Below, one piece after another: positions 27,084-35,430 of a stretch of 64,000 nt of DNA. Where the stretch lies: positions 1,547,299 to 1,611,298 of the forward strand of contig NZ_SJPV01000001.1 of assembly GCF_007860135.1 (NCBI RefSeq), given 5' to 3'. The notes beneath the pieces are model-generated. The model did not search any database. It saw nothing but the letters and a program-made list of their open reading frames with translations, and was not told where the DNA came from. The DNA comes from Novipirellula artificiosorum. Its GTDB lineage: Bacteria; Planctomycetota; Planctomycetia; Pirellulales; Pirellulaceae. Every line of letters begins with the position of its first letter. The stretch's first letter is position 1. Made by a program: the position numbers and the translations under genes.

Positions 27084-28040
27084 ATGTTTGAACGCCGTTC
27101 TTTGACTGCACCGATCACGCTCGGTGTGGTCATGATCCTGATTGTGGTCGTGTTGACGGTCGTCTGGATTCTCGGCAACTGGCTGATCGCCCGCGGTGAA
27201 CAGGCGTCCGCGCCTGTGTACTACACGATTTTGGCGACGGGGTCGGTGATGTTGGCGGCGATGTTGGCCGGGGTGATTGCTTATTTGACGTTGACGGTCA
27301 AGGCCTTCAATCTCAACCGGCGCCAATCGAATTTTATCGATGCGGTCACGCACGAATTGAAAAGCCCGATCGCGTCGCTGAAGCTGTACTTGCAAACACT
27401 GGCCCGCCGCAATGTGGACGAACAGCAGCAGAAGGATTTTCATCGTTTCATGCTCGAGGACGTTGAACGACTCGATTCACTGATCAACCATTTACTCGAC
27501 GCCGCTCGGATCGAACGGGGCACCGAATCGATGGAGAAAGAGCCGATCCGGCTCGATCAGCTGTTGGCCCAATGCAGTTCCGCAGCCTGCTTGCGGTATC
27601 ACGTGCCCGACGAGACGATTGAAGTCACGTGTGAGCCCCTTACCGTGCGGAGTCAGCCCGTTCAATTGGAAATTTTGTTTCGAAATTTGATCGATAATGC
27701 CGTCAAGTATGGAGGGACACCCCCCAGCGTGAAGATTCGGGCGGAAACGATCGATGATCACCAAGTGACCGTTTCGGTGATCGACAACGGGGCCGGAATT
27801 CCTGCGAACCAGAAACGGAAAGTGTTTGGTCGATTTGTCCGGTTGGGCAATGAGCTCGAACGGAGCCGTCCGGGCACCGGGCTCGGTTTGCATTTGGTCC
27901 GCAACGTCACCAAAGCGGTGGGGGGGATTGTGCGGATCATGGATCGACAACAAGGGACGGGAACTGAATTTGTCGTCACGCTTGGTGGGGTCGTGCCGAC
28001 CGAAACCGACCTTCCGAAGAGCGAGAAACCGAAATCATGA
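27084..28040 (+). CDS. Sensor histidine kinase
   Basis: A 318-residue two-component sensor. Two transmembrane helices (about 10-31 and 48-72) enclose only a short periplasmic loop (GEQASAPVYYT), so it may sense membrane or intracellular state. The dimerisation box is FIDAVTHELKSPIASL with the phospho-accepting His90. The ATPase domain has NLIDNAVKYGG (N box), VIDNGAGIP (G1) and RPGTGLGLHLV (G2). Its end overlaps the response regulator start by 4 bases (ATGA), so the two are co-translated. Length is short but complete. Confidence 0.94.
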   Translation: MFERRSLTAPITLGVVMILIVVVLTVVWILGNWLIARGEQASAPVYYTILATGSVMLAAMLAGVIAYLTLTVKAFNLNRRQSNFIDAVTHELKSPIASLKLYLQTLARRNVDEQQQKDFHRFMLEDVERLDSLINHLLDAARIERGTESMEKEPIRLDQLLAQCSSAACLRYHVPDETIEVTCEPLTVRSQPVQLEILFRNLIDNAVKYGGTPPSVKIRAETIDDHQVTVSVIDNGAGIPANQKRKVFGRFVRLGNELERSRPGTGLGLHLVRNVTKAVGGIVRIMDRQQGTGTEFVVTLGGVVPTETDLPKSEKPKS

Positions 28041-28777
28041 CGAGACCGCATATCCTGGTGGTTGAAGACGAAAAACACCTTGGTGTTGGCATCAAATACA
28101 ACCTCGAAGCAGAGAATTATCGTGTCACCCTGGTCGAGGACGGTCCCACCGCACTTCGATTGGTCGATTCGGCGAGCGTTTCGATCGATCTGATTGTGCT
28201 CGATCTCATGTTGCCCGGAATGAGCGGCTACTCCGTTTGCGAATCGATCCGAAGTCAGGGCTTGGTGATCCCCGTTTTGATGTTGTCGGCTCGGACGCTC
28301 GCCGAAGATCGCACACGCGGCTTCGACGTGGGCGCGAATCAATACATGAGCAAGCCGTTTGAGTTGGACGAATTGCTGAGCCGGATCAAGAACCTGCTGC
28401 AGATCTCGGGGCGCGAAGCCGGAAACGTTGCGATCAAGAAGCCTCGTCCGGTGGTCGACCAGTTTCAATTTGGCGAGGTCAAAGTGGATTTCGAAACCCA
28501 CGAAGTGATCGTGTCAGGCGCGACGGTGCGGATGACTCCCAAGGAACTGAAGCTGCTGCGGTACTTTGTCGAGAATCCGAATCGGGTGATTAGCCGTAAC
28601 GAATTGTTGAGTGAGGTTTGGGGCGTCTCTGGAAATTTGCAAACGCGAGCGGTGGATCAATTCATTGCGAGATTGCGGAAGATCATCGAAGTGGAACCGA
28701 GTAGCCCCGTGCATTTGTTGACGATTCGAGATGCGGGTTACCGGTTTGTTGCCGACAGCCCTGCCCGCCCGAACTAA
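28037..28777 (+). CDS. OmpR-type response regulator
   Basis: A 246-residue transcription factor partnered with the preceding kinase. The receiver domain (1-120) has acidic VVEDEK (8-13), phospho-acceptor Asp56 in LIVLDLMLPG and Lys in YMSKPFEL. The C-terminal winged helix (about 145-240) has MTPKELKLLRYFVENPNRV and TRAVDQFIARLRKII, the recognition region of the OmpR/PhoB family. Target genes are not evident. Stop at 28775-28777, 15-20 bases before the terminator of the convergent candidate RNA. Confidence 0.95.
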   Translation: MTRPHILVVEDEKHLGVGIKYNLEAENYRVTLVEDGPTALRLVDSASVSIDLIVLDLMLPGMSGYSVCESIRSQGLVIPVLMLSARTLAEDRTRGFDVGANQYMSKPFELDELLSRIKNLLQISGREAGNVAIKKPRPVVDQFQFGEVKVDFETHEVIVSGATVRMTPKELKLLRYFVENPNRVISRNELLSEVWGVSGNLQTRAVDQFIARLRKIIEVEPSSPVHLLTIRDAGYRFVADSPARPN

Positions 28778-28793
28778 ATCGCGGCAAGGCGCA

Positions 28794-28861
28794 TAAAAAA
28801 AGCTCCCGGAAAGTACGTAATCCTAGGGGGGCGGAGGACAACGCGCTTCTGTTCCGGGAGC
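28794..28861 (-). terminator. Hairpin with T7 tail, minus strand
   Basis: GCTCCCGGAA (28802-28811) pairs perfectly with 28852-28861. On the minus strand it is followed by seven Ts (28795-28801 on the plus strand as A). The loop is long (40 nt), so efficiency is uncertain. The plus strand lacks a T-run, so it would not terminate the two-component operon. Confidence 0.6.
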
Positions 28862-29092
28862 CGGTGGTTTGGCTCATAGGGAGTCAAGGATGGTTGGCTC
28901 GATCGGGTCGGACACATCCTTGTGTCGACCGACCGAACGCTTACATTGCAAAACCAAAGCCGCCGACGCAAGCCCACTTCCATGTGTTTTCAATTCGACG
29001 CGTTCCGCAGCACCCAATCATGGGGCCAATGCAGGATCGTCTCAGTTTTGCAGTGCCATACGCTTTGCTTCAGATGACTGTTGCTCAGCGAT
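28795..29092 (-). ncRNA. Candidate small RNA, about 298 nt, unknown class
   Basis: Between the response regulator and nrdR there is no protein I can support, but the minus strand carries a good promoter (29099-29128) and a hairpin plus T-run (28794-28861). Together they define a transcript of about 298 nt starting near 29092. Inside is a strong hairpin at 28906-28930 (GGTCGACACA / TGTGTCCGACC with a 4-base loop). The terminator hairpin has a 40-nt loop containing UCCUCCGCCCCCC, which could pair with Shine-Dalgarno sequences. No tmRNA, RNase P, SRP or clear 6S signature was recognised. It could also be the 3' tail of nrdR mRNA. Confidence 0.45.
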
Positions 29093-29098
29093 GGGCGA

Positions 29099-29128
29099 AG
29101 AATAGGGGCAACCGTCGGGTTCGGTCAA
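29099..29128 (-). promoter_or_regulatory. Predicted sigma-70-type promoter of the candidate RNA
   Basis: On the minus strand, TTGACC (29123-29128) and TATTCT (29099-29104) are separated by 18 bases, close to the housekeeping consensus. It starts about 25 bases after the nrdR stop codon. The predicted transcription start is near 29092. Confidence 0.55.
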
Positions 29129-29152
29129 GACGAGTTTTCTTAGAAAAAGAGA

Positions 29153-29623
29153 TCAGCCTTTTTCGTTCGATTTGGGGCCTACAATCTTGGAAATGGCTCG
29201 AATGAAGTCGTTGGCGTCATCGAATTCGCGGTAAACACTGGCAAATCGGATGTAAGCGACCTCGTCTAAATCGGCGAGATGCCGCAGCACGATATCACCA
29301 ATCTGTGCGGCGGTGACTTCGGAATCGAAGGATTCGTAAATTTCGGCCTCGATGCTTTGGACCACCTGCTCGATTTTCGAGCTCTGAATGGGGCGTTTGG
29401 AACAGGCGCGTTCGACACCGCGGCGGATTTTTTCGCGGTCAAGCGGTTCGCGTGTCTGGTCGCTTTTGACGACCCGAACGTTCAGTTGTTCCAATTTTTC
29501 GAGCGTCGAAAACCGCCGATGGCAGGACGAACAGATCCGTTTGCGTCGAACCATGTAGCCGCCCTCGGCCGCTCGAGTGTCGAGGACACGGTCATTGTCA
29601 ACGTGACAGTAGGGGCATCGCAT
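29153..29623 (-). CDS. nrdR: Transcriptional repressor NrdR
   Basis: A 156-residue regulator that represses ribonucleotide reductase genes in response to ATP/dATP. The N-terminal zinc ribbon is complete: Cys3, Cys6, Cys31 and Cys34 (MRCPYCHVDN and ICSSCHRRF). The rest is an ATP-cone (LEQLNVRVVKSDQTREPLDR onward). It ends with VGPKSNEKG. Usual length. It diverges from the PH-domain gene with about 80 bases between starts. Confidence 0.97.
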   Translation of the reverse strand: MRCPYCHVDNDRVLDTRAAEGGYMVRRKRICSSCHRRFSTLEKLEQLNVRVVKSDQTREPLDREKIRRGVERACSKRPIQSSKIEQVVQSIEAEIYESFDSEVTAAQIGDIVLRHLADLDEVAYIRFASVYREFDDANDFIRAISKIVGPKSNEKG

Positions 29624-29700
29624 GATGGTGGTTCGATGACGGGAAGCGGCTGGGCCAGTATATTATCGGATAACTCAACCAATTGAAAGGAAAACAATCC

Positions 29701-30366
29701 ATGTCGAATTCGGAACAAGCAAAGGACGAAGCCGGTAGCGATGATTCTGCGAAGCAACACGGTTCGAAGCAACACGGTTCAGACGAACCGGTTTCTTCCA
29801 CGGGGACGCCCGCGAATGCGGAGGAATCGGCTGCCTCAAAGTTTCGTCAACACGTTGCTTCGAAACAGTCCGATCTGGACGACTATGAGCCCGAAGAGAA
29901 CCTTTGGAGTGGACGGTACAGCTCCAAAGCGATGTTGGGGTCCTGGATCGCCATGGTCGCCGCCTCGATCGTGGTCCTGATGCTGCCGTTTTTCGTGAGT
30001 TCCTTCCCGCTGTGGTTGTCCGGAGTGCTCTTGATCTTGATCTGGGTGATCGGGGTTTTGATCTATGCGTGGCGTCGGCTAGGGTTCCATTACCAATTGA
30101 CGACGCAGCGTTTTATTCACAAAACCGGGATCATCACGCAGCGAACCGACCGAATCGAAGTGATCGACATTGATGATGTCAGCTTCACGCAAGGCCCGGT
30201 TCAGCGTATGTTCGGGGTGGGCACGATTCGCTTGACCGGCAGCGATCGCACGCATCCGGAACTTTCGATGTTGGGCATTTCCAACGTCAGCGAGGTGGCG
30301 GGGCTGATTGACGACATTCGGCGAAAAGAGCGCCGACGTCGCAGTTTGCACATCGAGTCGATATAA
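29701..30366 (+). CDS. PH-domain (bacterial PH, DUF304-like) membrane protein
   Basis: A 221-residue protein. ATG at 29701 is preceded by AAAGGA at good spacing. Residues 1-70 are charged and low-complexity, including a doubled KQHGS from a 15-base tandem duplication. Two helices follow at about 78-100 and 105-125 (WIAMVAASIVVLMLPFF, LILIWVIGVLIYAW), then a bacterial PH domain (YQLTTQRFIHKTGIITQRT to VGTIRLTGSDRTH), as in YdbS/YdbT-like proteins. Role in cell-envelope function is family-level only. Confidence 0.85.
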   Translation: MSNSEQAKDEAGSDDSAKQHGSKQHGSDEPVSSTGTPANAEESAASKFRQHVASKQSDLDDYEPEENLWSGRYSSKAMLGSWIAMVAASIVVLMLPFFVSSFPLWLSGVLLILIWVIGVLIYAWRRLGFHYQLTTQRFIHKTGIITQRTDRIEVIDIDDVSFTQGPVQRMFGVGTIRLTGSDRTHPELSMLGISNVSEVAGLIDDIRRKERRRRSLHIESI

Positions 30367-30456
30367 TAGCGATTCTGGGGCGGAAGCCCGATTTTTCGTC
30401 GAGCGATTCGCTTGACGGCAGTTCTTTTTTCTGAGTCTGGTTGAGAGGGAATCGGC

Positions 30457-30867
30457 GTGGCCGAATGGTATATCCAGCAGTCAGACACGGTCGAGGACAT
30501 CGGTCCCCTTCGGCCTGTTGAATTGTTGAAGATGGTTCGTAGCGGCGATGTCACACCGGAAACGCAAATTCGCAAAGGCGATTCGGCTTGGTTCAGCGCG
30601 TCCGAGGTGGGGGGGCTCTTTGAAGCAGCCATGCGGCCGACGATCGAGTATTTTTGTCCGCAATGCGAACGACCGGTCCACGAACCGCCCGTGGTGTGTG
30701 CCTATTGTGGCCGCGAGATTCATCGCGCGTTGACGAAGATCACCGAGAACACGATCGCTGGCGGAGCGAAACGATCGAAGGTTGACCAGCCAGGGAAATC
30801 GGTCCAACAGTGGCTCAAAAGCAAGATGCTTCGCCGCGACGAAGAAAACGAAGAAGGGACAGGCTAA
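30457..30867 (+). CDS. GYF-like (DUF4339) protein with zinc-ribbon
   Basis: A 136-residue soluble protein starting with GTG at 30457. Residues 1-60 match the GYF_2/DUF4339 pattern (WYIQQSDTVEDIGPLRPVEL, then TQIRKGDSAWFSASEV), a proline-rich-peptide binding fold common in planctomycetes. A CxxC pair at about 68-71 (CPQCERP) and another at 83-86 (CAYCGRE) form a likely zinc ribbon. The Lys-rich end (KSKMLRRDEENEEG) is unstructured. It is 90 bases downstream of the PH-domain gene on the same strand, so they may share a transcript. Confidence 0.83.
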   Translation: MAEWYIQQSDTVEDIGPLRPVELLKMVRSGDVTPETQIRKGDSAWFSASEVGGLFEAAMRPTIEYFCPQCERPVHEPPVVCAYCGREIHRALTKITENTIAGGAKRSKVDQPGKSVQQWLKSKMLRRDEENEEGTG

Positions 30868-30912
30868 TCAACCTGTCCCCTCGAAAAAGCTCATCGGAGA
30901 TCGCTGTGCGAG

Positions 30913-32487
30913 CTACCAGATGTACTCAGCACCGACCGAAAAACCTTGGATGGTCAAACTGTCGTAGTCGTAGCTTGGCTGACCAACCGGGTTTGCGTTG
31001 ACAAAGTTGTTGATCGAGGTGTCGTCCAAGCCGCCGTAGTTGACGTCTTCGACTGCGATCAAGTAATACGAACTTCGAACGGTCCATGAGTGGGTCAATC
31101 GGTACAACAACGTGGCTTCCAACTCGCCCATCACGGTCGTGTCGCGTTCGGTGTCATCGATCACGACCGTTCCCGGTGTTGCGACAGGATTAAGCGAGTT
31201 GGCGGTCAAGACGGTGCGACGCTCGATATCGTTTTGCATCCATGCCAACTTGGCTCCGAAACCAAGGTTCACACCGGCAACCAGGTTGTACCAGACGTCG
31301 AAACCCGCTTGAGGGCCGAACAATCGGTTCTTGTTGCGATCGTTGGATGAAAAGTATCGTGGCAAGTTGGCGTTGACGGTGTTGTTGTTTTCGCCGAGTG
31401 CCGAATAGATCAGTCCGTCGGTGTAGCGTAGGTGCCGAAGACCGACCAACCATGAACCTTGGAAGCGGCAGTAAGGGCCCATGGTACGTCGACGATAATT
31501 CAATTCAAAACTATCGAAGTCGCTTTCGACGTTAATGGATTGAACCAGCGAGCGGTCGGTATCATCGTAACCGTTGTTGGGGTCGGTGCCGAATGCACTG
31601 ATGTACGAGAACAAGCCCGCGTTGGGGTCCGAAACACTCGCACTGCCGCCCCAATCTTGTCCGCCCATGTAGGTGAACTCGAGGTTGCCGCCGGCACCGA
31701 AGATCATCGCCGCCGAAAGACGCATCCCTGCTTCGAGGTCACCACCGTCGGCGTCATCGAGGCTCAAAACACGTGGGCCATTGATCCCCAGCGAGGTGAC
31801 GTCGCGGCCGCTGCCACCGCTGCCGTGTCCCAAGAACAAGGCTTCGGCGGACAAGTCGTACCAACGAAGTGCACACCGACCCGCATCTTGATAAGGAGCG
31901 AGATTGGCCAAGCAGCCTAGCAAATAGCCGCGGCCAAGGAATTGGCAGGCACTGCATCCATCCCCTTGGCAAAACAAGCACATGTGCCGGAGATTCGACA
32001 GGCCACCACAGCTTGGGCAGCCTTCTTGGGCACACCCGCCGCAACCGTCCGAAGCACAGCCAAGACGACCGAGCAAACCGCCTTCGCCGAGGACTCGGCA
32101 ACTCAGGCAACCGCATCGGCCACCACATCCGAGCCCATCGCAGCCACTGCCACAACGATCACAGCCGTAGCCGGTGTCGCCATAAGGCATCGCGCCGTAT
32201 CCGCTCATGTCCCCATAGACATTGGGATCGCCATAAGCAACGGGGCTACCACAGTTGCCCGTGCTGCAACCGCCGCCGTTGTAGCCCACGGGCATCACGG
32301 GGCCTTGGTACATTTGTGGAGGAACCATGCCCGCCGGGGTCACGTAGCCGCTTCCCTCATAGTCGGCGTCTGCATGAACGACTCGCGGCGGCTGGGCATG
32401 CGCGGGTGGCAAGCCAGCGTAGATCGCAAGGACCGCTGTGGCAATAAGTGTCAGGCAAGTCGATTTCGGTGGAATCATTCGGTGCAT
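30913..32487 (-). CDS. BBP7 family outer-membrane beta-barrel protein with Cys-rich N-domain
   Basis: A 524-residue exported protein. The start at 32487 is supported by GGAG nine bases upstream and a signal peptide (KSTCLTLIATAVLAIYAGLP, cleaved near AHA). Residues about 60-190 are Gly/Tyr- and Cys-rich, with about 20 Cys in spacings such as GCDRCGSGCDGLGCGGRCGC. The C-terminal 300 residues have alternating amphipathic strands and end in an aromatic (SVGAEYIW), as expected for a barrel. This fits BBP7 (planctomycete beta-barrel protein 7). The frame stays open to 32784, but that part lacks features. Its own upstream region contains the heptamer repeat. Confidence 0.85.
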   Translation of the reverse strand: MHRMIPPKSTCLTLIATAVLAIYAGLPPAHAQPPRVVHADADYEGSGYVTPAGMVPPQMYQGPVMPVGYNGGGCSTGNCGSPVAYGDPNVYGDMSGYGAMPYGDTGYGCDRCGSGCDGLGCGGRCGCLSCRVLGEGGLLGRLGCASDGCGGCAQEGCPSCGGLSNLRHMCLFCQGDGCSACQFLGRGYLLGCLANLAPYQDAGRCALRWYDLSAEALFLGHGSGGSGRDVTSLGINGPRVLSLDDADGGDLEAGMRLSAAMIFGAGGNLEFTYMGGQDWGGSASVSDPNAGLFSYISAFGTDPNNGYDDTDRSLVQSINVESDFDSFELNYRRRTMGPYCRFQGSWLVGLRHLRYTDGLIYSALGENNNTVNANLPRYFSSNDRNKNRLFGPQAGFDVWYNLVAGVNLGFGAKLAWMQNDIERRTVLTANSLNPVATPGTVVIDDTERDTTVMGELEATLLYRLTHSWTVRSSYYLIAVEDVNYGGLDDTSINNFVNANPVGQPSYDYDSLTIQGFSVGAEYIW

Positions 32488-32898
32488 TGCAAACGTCTCC
32501 GCGGCGTCACGCCGCCTCGCTATCGGCCGGTGGTTCAAGAGCGGGAACGATTGCACTGATACGGAAAGCCGCTTTCCGCATGCATTCGATGACTTTCTCT
32601 CCGCGACCCTTGCGGCGAAAGCCTCTGGAAAACCAAAGCGTTCAAGCGTTCGCCGAAACGAATCGCCCACTTTGGTTCCCCTTTTCCCCCTCTGTTTGGC
32701 TCTGAAGGTGTCACCTTGCCAAGCGGCATGGCGGCCAAAGCGATAAAAAACGTACGTTCCCATCGTTCGGCACAACTCCTTCACGCGGATTTATCGGCAC
32801 AACCTGCCGCCAAGATTTGGTTATTCCGCTCGATCCGAGTAGGAAAAGTTTCCGGCGTGGCAAATGAGGAGAGCAAGGCGAGTTGTAGGGAAGGCCAG
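32488..32898. other. Upstream region of the BBP7 gene
   Basis: About 410 bases upstream of the barrel start, before the heptamer repeat. The minus-strand frame is open to 32784, but the peptide it would add is basic and lacks homology that I recognise, so I treat the region as untranslated leader and promoter. No named regulatory element was found. Confidence 0.5.
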
Positions 32899-33010
32899 AT
32901 GACAGATGACAGATGACAGATGACAGATGACAGATGACAGATGACAGATGACAGATGACAGATGACAGGTGACAGATGACAGGTGACAGGTGACAGGTGA
33001 CAGGTGACAG
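32899..33010. repeat. Heptanucleotide tandem repeat, 16 copies
   Basis: Exactly 16 units of 7 bases: ten ATGACAG, then GTGACAG, ATGACAG and four GTGACAG. It lies between the minus-strand gene ending at 33028 and the BBP7 gene, about 410 bases upstream of the BBP7 start. Because 7 is not a multiple of 3, an ORF across it reads a repeating heptapeptide in every frame; this is not evidence of coding. Copy-number change by slippage is likely. Confidence 0.97.
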
Positions 33011-33027
33011 GAGGAATCCAAGTCAAC

Positions 33028-34842
33028 CTATTCCCGATTCCCACCTTCTGGCATCGTCAGCAGCGGCTGGTCGCCGTCGGGCCAGCGGACGTAGAGCTCG
33101 CAGCGGATCTTGCCGTCCTGTTTTAGCTCGGCAACCATCGTCTGCAACTGCGCCACGCGCGTGGACAGCGTTTCGCTCCATTCGATCGATGACTTCAATT
33201 GGTCTCGTTGCGTTCTCAGCTGACGACGCTGTGTCGAATCGGCGTGTTCGTACCATGCTTCGATTTGGTCTTGTAGCCGAGCAAATTGGTCATTGCGAGC
33301 AAGCAATTGGTTTGCCAGCCGCTGGATTCCGGGTTCGGTAAACGTTTGCCAAGGCAAGGAAGGGTCGAGCCGAGCGGCGTGGCGGATCTCGCACGACAAT
33401 TTGCGGGTGCAGTGGACGTTGAACAGGATTGCGATTTGCACCTGCTCAAACTCCGGGTTTGACAACACCGCCAACGATCGAGCCCGACGTAGATGGTCCG
33501 GCTTGGGCGGTTCCATCCATCCAAGTTCGATCGTCTCAGGTAGATCCAATTGCAACGACAACCGAGTCACTTGGGGCAGCACCGCTGCGCCTAAGTCCCA
33601 GCTCGGCCGGTAATCGGATTGGTCAAACACCATTGACCACGGATCGGCCTCGATTCCCGCTCGTAGGTAGGCGGCGTTGCCGTGTTCATCTCGCAAACGG
33701 CCATGCTGCAGCAGTGCGGCCACGGTACTGTCTTTGGCCTGGGGCGACCAACCAAACACGAGTTCTTGTTGGTCGCGAGTCAATGAGGCGATTTCGAGTT
33801 TCCGGCGACAATCATGGATCACATGATGGCCAGCCGATTCGTCGTTGTTCAATTCCACGGCGACATCGATCGGGAATTGCAGCGATAGCGTGTTGGGCGA
33901 AAGGTGGCCGATTCTTGCCCTCTTGTTTTCGTCCGTTGCCTCGGGCAACGCCACCGCTGCGACCGCTGCGATACGAATGGATTGGGGCGTTTCCGTTACC
34001 TCGGCGTCCGAATCCGCGCGGAAAGCCGTGGCAGGTTTCGCATCGACATCGGCGCTGATTTCGTGTTCCGTCGCACGGAGCAAGTATTTTTCAACATCCG
34101 TCTCTCGATCGAGCGGACTGGAAACTGCCGGCAACAGATTCTCGATCGATAGGATCGGCTGTAGATCGATCAACGGCTCGGAGCCGTTTGGGTCGAGCGG
34201 CTTGGAGTCAAACGTTTCCAGTCGCATCGTAAGGTCGTCACTCGCGATAGGATCTGCTGTTTGGGTGGGAAGGGATTGCGAAGCTTGTGACGAGGGAAAC
34301 GGGCTGGGGGTCGCGCGAGCGGAACGTTCCGAAGGTACCCGCGTTTTGAGTATCGTCACGACCACGCCGCCAACGATCAGCAGCGATGCCGCGACCACCC
34401 ATCGTCGCTTTGCCGCAAGGACCTTTTGGGGGGGTGAAAGATCCGCGACCCCTGTGGCGGCATCGGCAGAATCAAAGCCGGGCTTTGCTGCAGCGATTTC
34501 GGTCGGTTGGGGGACGTTGTCTGCGGCCGTGCTGGCAAGCACCGCTGCGCGGAAGGATGCGATTTGTGCTCGGCTGGAGCCACGGATCGAGAGCGTTGAG
34601 CGGGGGGCCGATGGGCAAGGATAGCACGCAGATTGGTAGCAAAGTTCTCCTTGCGTCCCGATGGACCATAGCGACAAGTCGATCGGGGGAAACGCCTCGT
34701 CGTGGTGTTTTTCCCAATCGATCGCCGCGTCGCGAAGTTGGTCGCACCAAGTATCGACGACCGATTCCGGAGGCTCACCGAGTCGATCGATCAGGTCTGC
34801 AATCGTTTCGGTCGGTGAAGCAGGCATGGATGGCTCGGGCAT
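33028..34842 (-). CDS. Uncharacterised single-pass membrane protein with coiled-coil end
   Basis: About 604 residues from the ATG at 34842; the frame is open to 34932 and the true start is unclear because no ribosome binding site stands out. The N-terminal ~110 residues are cytoplasmic-like with several Cys and a LSIRGSSRAQIASFRAA stretch. A single transmembrane helix lies near 145-165 (WVVAASLLIVGGVVVTIL), preceded by KRR. The rest would be outside the cytoplasm: a long variable region, then a conserved-looking beta-rich part. It ends in a heptad-like stretch (RRQLRTQRDQLKSSIEWSET, VAQLQTMVAELKQDG). The layout recalls membrane anti-sigma proteins, but no ZAS motif or partner sigma gene is seen. 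Function unknown. Confidence 0.75.
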   Translation of the reverse strand: MPEPSMPASPTETIADLIDRLGEPPESVVDTWCDQLRDAAIDWEKHHDEAFPPIDLSLWSIGTQGELCYQSACYPCPSAPRSTLSIRGSSRAQIASFRAAVLASTAADNVPQPTEIAAAKPGFDSADAATGVADLSPPQKVLAAKRRWVVAASLLIVGGVVVTILKTRVPSERSARATPSPFPSSQASQSLPTQTADPIASDDLTMRLETFDSKPLDPNGSEPLIDLQPILSIENLLPAVSSPLDRETDVEKYLLRATEHEISADVDAKPATAFRADSDAEVTETPQSIRIAAVAAVALPEATDENKRARIGHLSPNTLSLQFPIDVAVELNNDESAGHHVIHDCRRKLEIASLTRDQQELVFGWSPQAKDSTVAALLQHGRLRDEHGNAAYLRAGIEADPWSMVFDQSDYRPSWDLGAAVLPQVTRLSLQLDLPETIELGWMEPPKPDHLRRARSLAVLSNPEFEQVQIAILFNVHCTRKLSCEIRHAARLDPSLPWQTFTEPGIQRLANQLLARNDQFARLQDQIEAWYEHADSTQRRQLRTQRDQLKSSIEWSETLSTRVAQLQTMVAELKQDGKIRCELYVRWPDGDQPLLTMPEGGNRE

Positions 34843-35430
34843 TCTTTGGGAAGGGGCCGATGCCATCCATCGTACCGCGCCGTCGCACTTGGGGGCCGTC
34901 GCACTTGGGGGCGGGGGCACACCCTGTTGCAATTCTCAACAGATGGTGCAAAACGAACCAAGCAAGATGAGGCAATGCGGGCGGCGGACGCGCCTCGTGC
35001 GCCCGCCCCCCGCATCAAGCCCATTTGCCGGATCGAATGCGTCAACGAAGTCTCAAAATGTGGCCGTTTTGGGGAAAAACGGCCACGGCACTTTGTCGCC
35101 GAACTCGAATCCTGGCAAACCAATCGACCGGCTTTAGAGCCGTCGACGATGAAAGTCAGATGCATTTTGTGGGCCAACGGGGCTCTGAGTTTTTTCAGCG
35201 GAGCGGTTTTGATGCGAACCACCCGCTCTCCGAGCGCATGTATTCCAGCAAAAAACGGCCGCTGGCGGGTTGCCGCTCAAGAAGGATTGCGCCGGAGTTC
35301 AAGAATTCACAGCCTCAACGGTTGGGTGATCCGCTGACAGCAGCCATTTCTTCGAGTAAAACTCGTCGGGTTCTCGACGCGGACCGCCTTTCCTGTTCCC
35401 ACGTTCCTCTCGCAAGTCAAACGGGCTGTT
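34843..35430. other. Intergenic region between divergent genes
   Basis: About 500-590 bases with no gene I can support. A 16-17 base direct repeat containing CGTCGCACTTGGGGGC occurs twice near 34885-34915. A hairpin at 35060-35086 (GTGGCCGTTTT, GGGG loop, AAAAACGGCCAC) has no T-run. Several overlapping open frames show no family features. Confidence 0.5.

Noticed and set aside
28774..28983. 69-codon minus-strand frame in the candidate RNA
   Set aside because: Composition is not protein-like, there is no ribosome binding site, and it overlaps the terminator and the response regulator end.
32781..33044. Open frame with repeated CHLS-type heptapeptide
   Set aside because: It is only a translation of the ATGACAG heptamer repeat; every frame gives a repeating peptide, and no start signal is seen.
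35060..35086. Perfect hairpin GTGGCCGTTTT / AAAAACGGCCAC as terminator
   Set aside because: It lies between divergent genes and lacks a T-run on either strand; there is no transcript to terminate.
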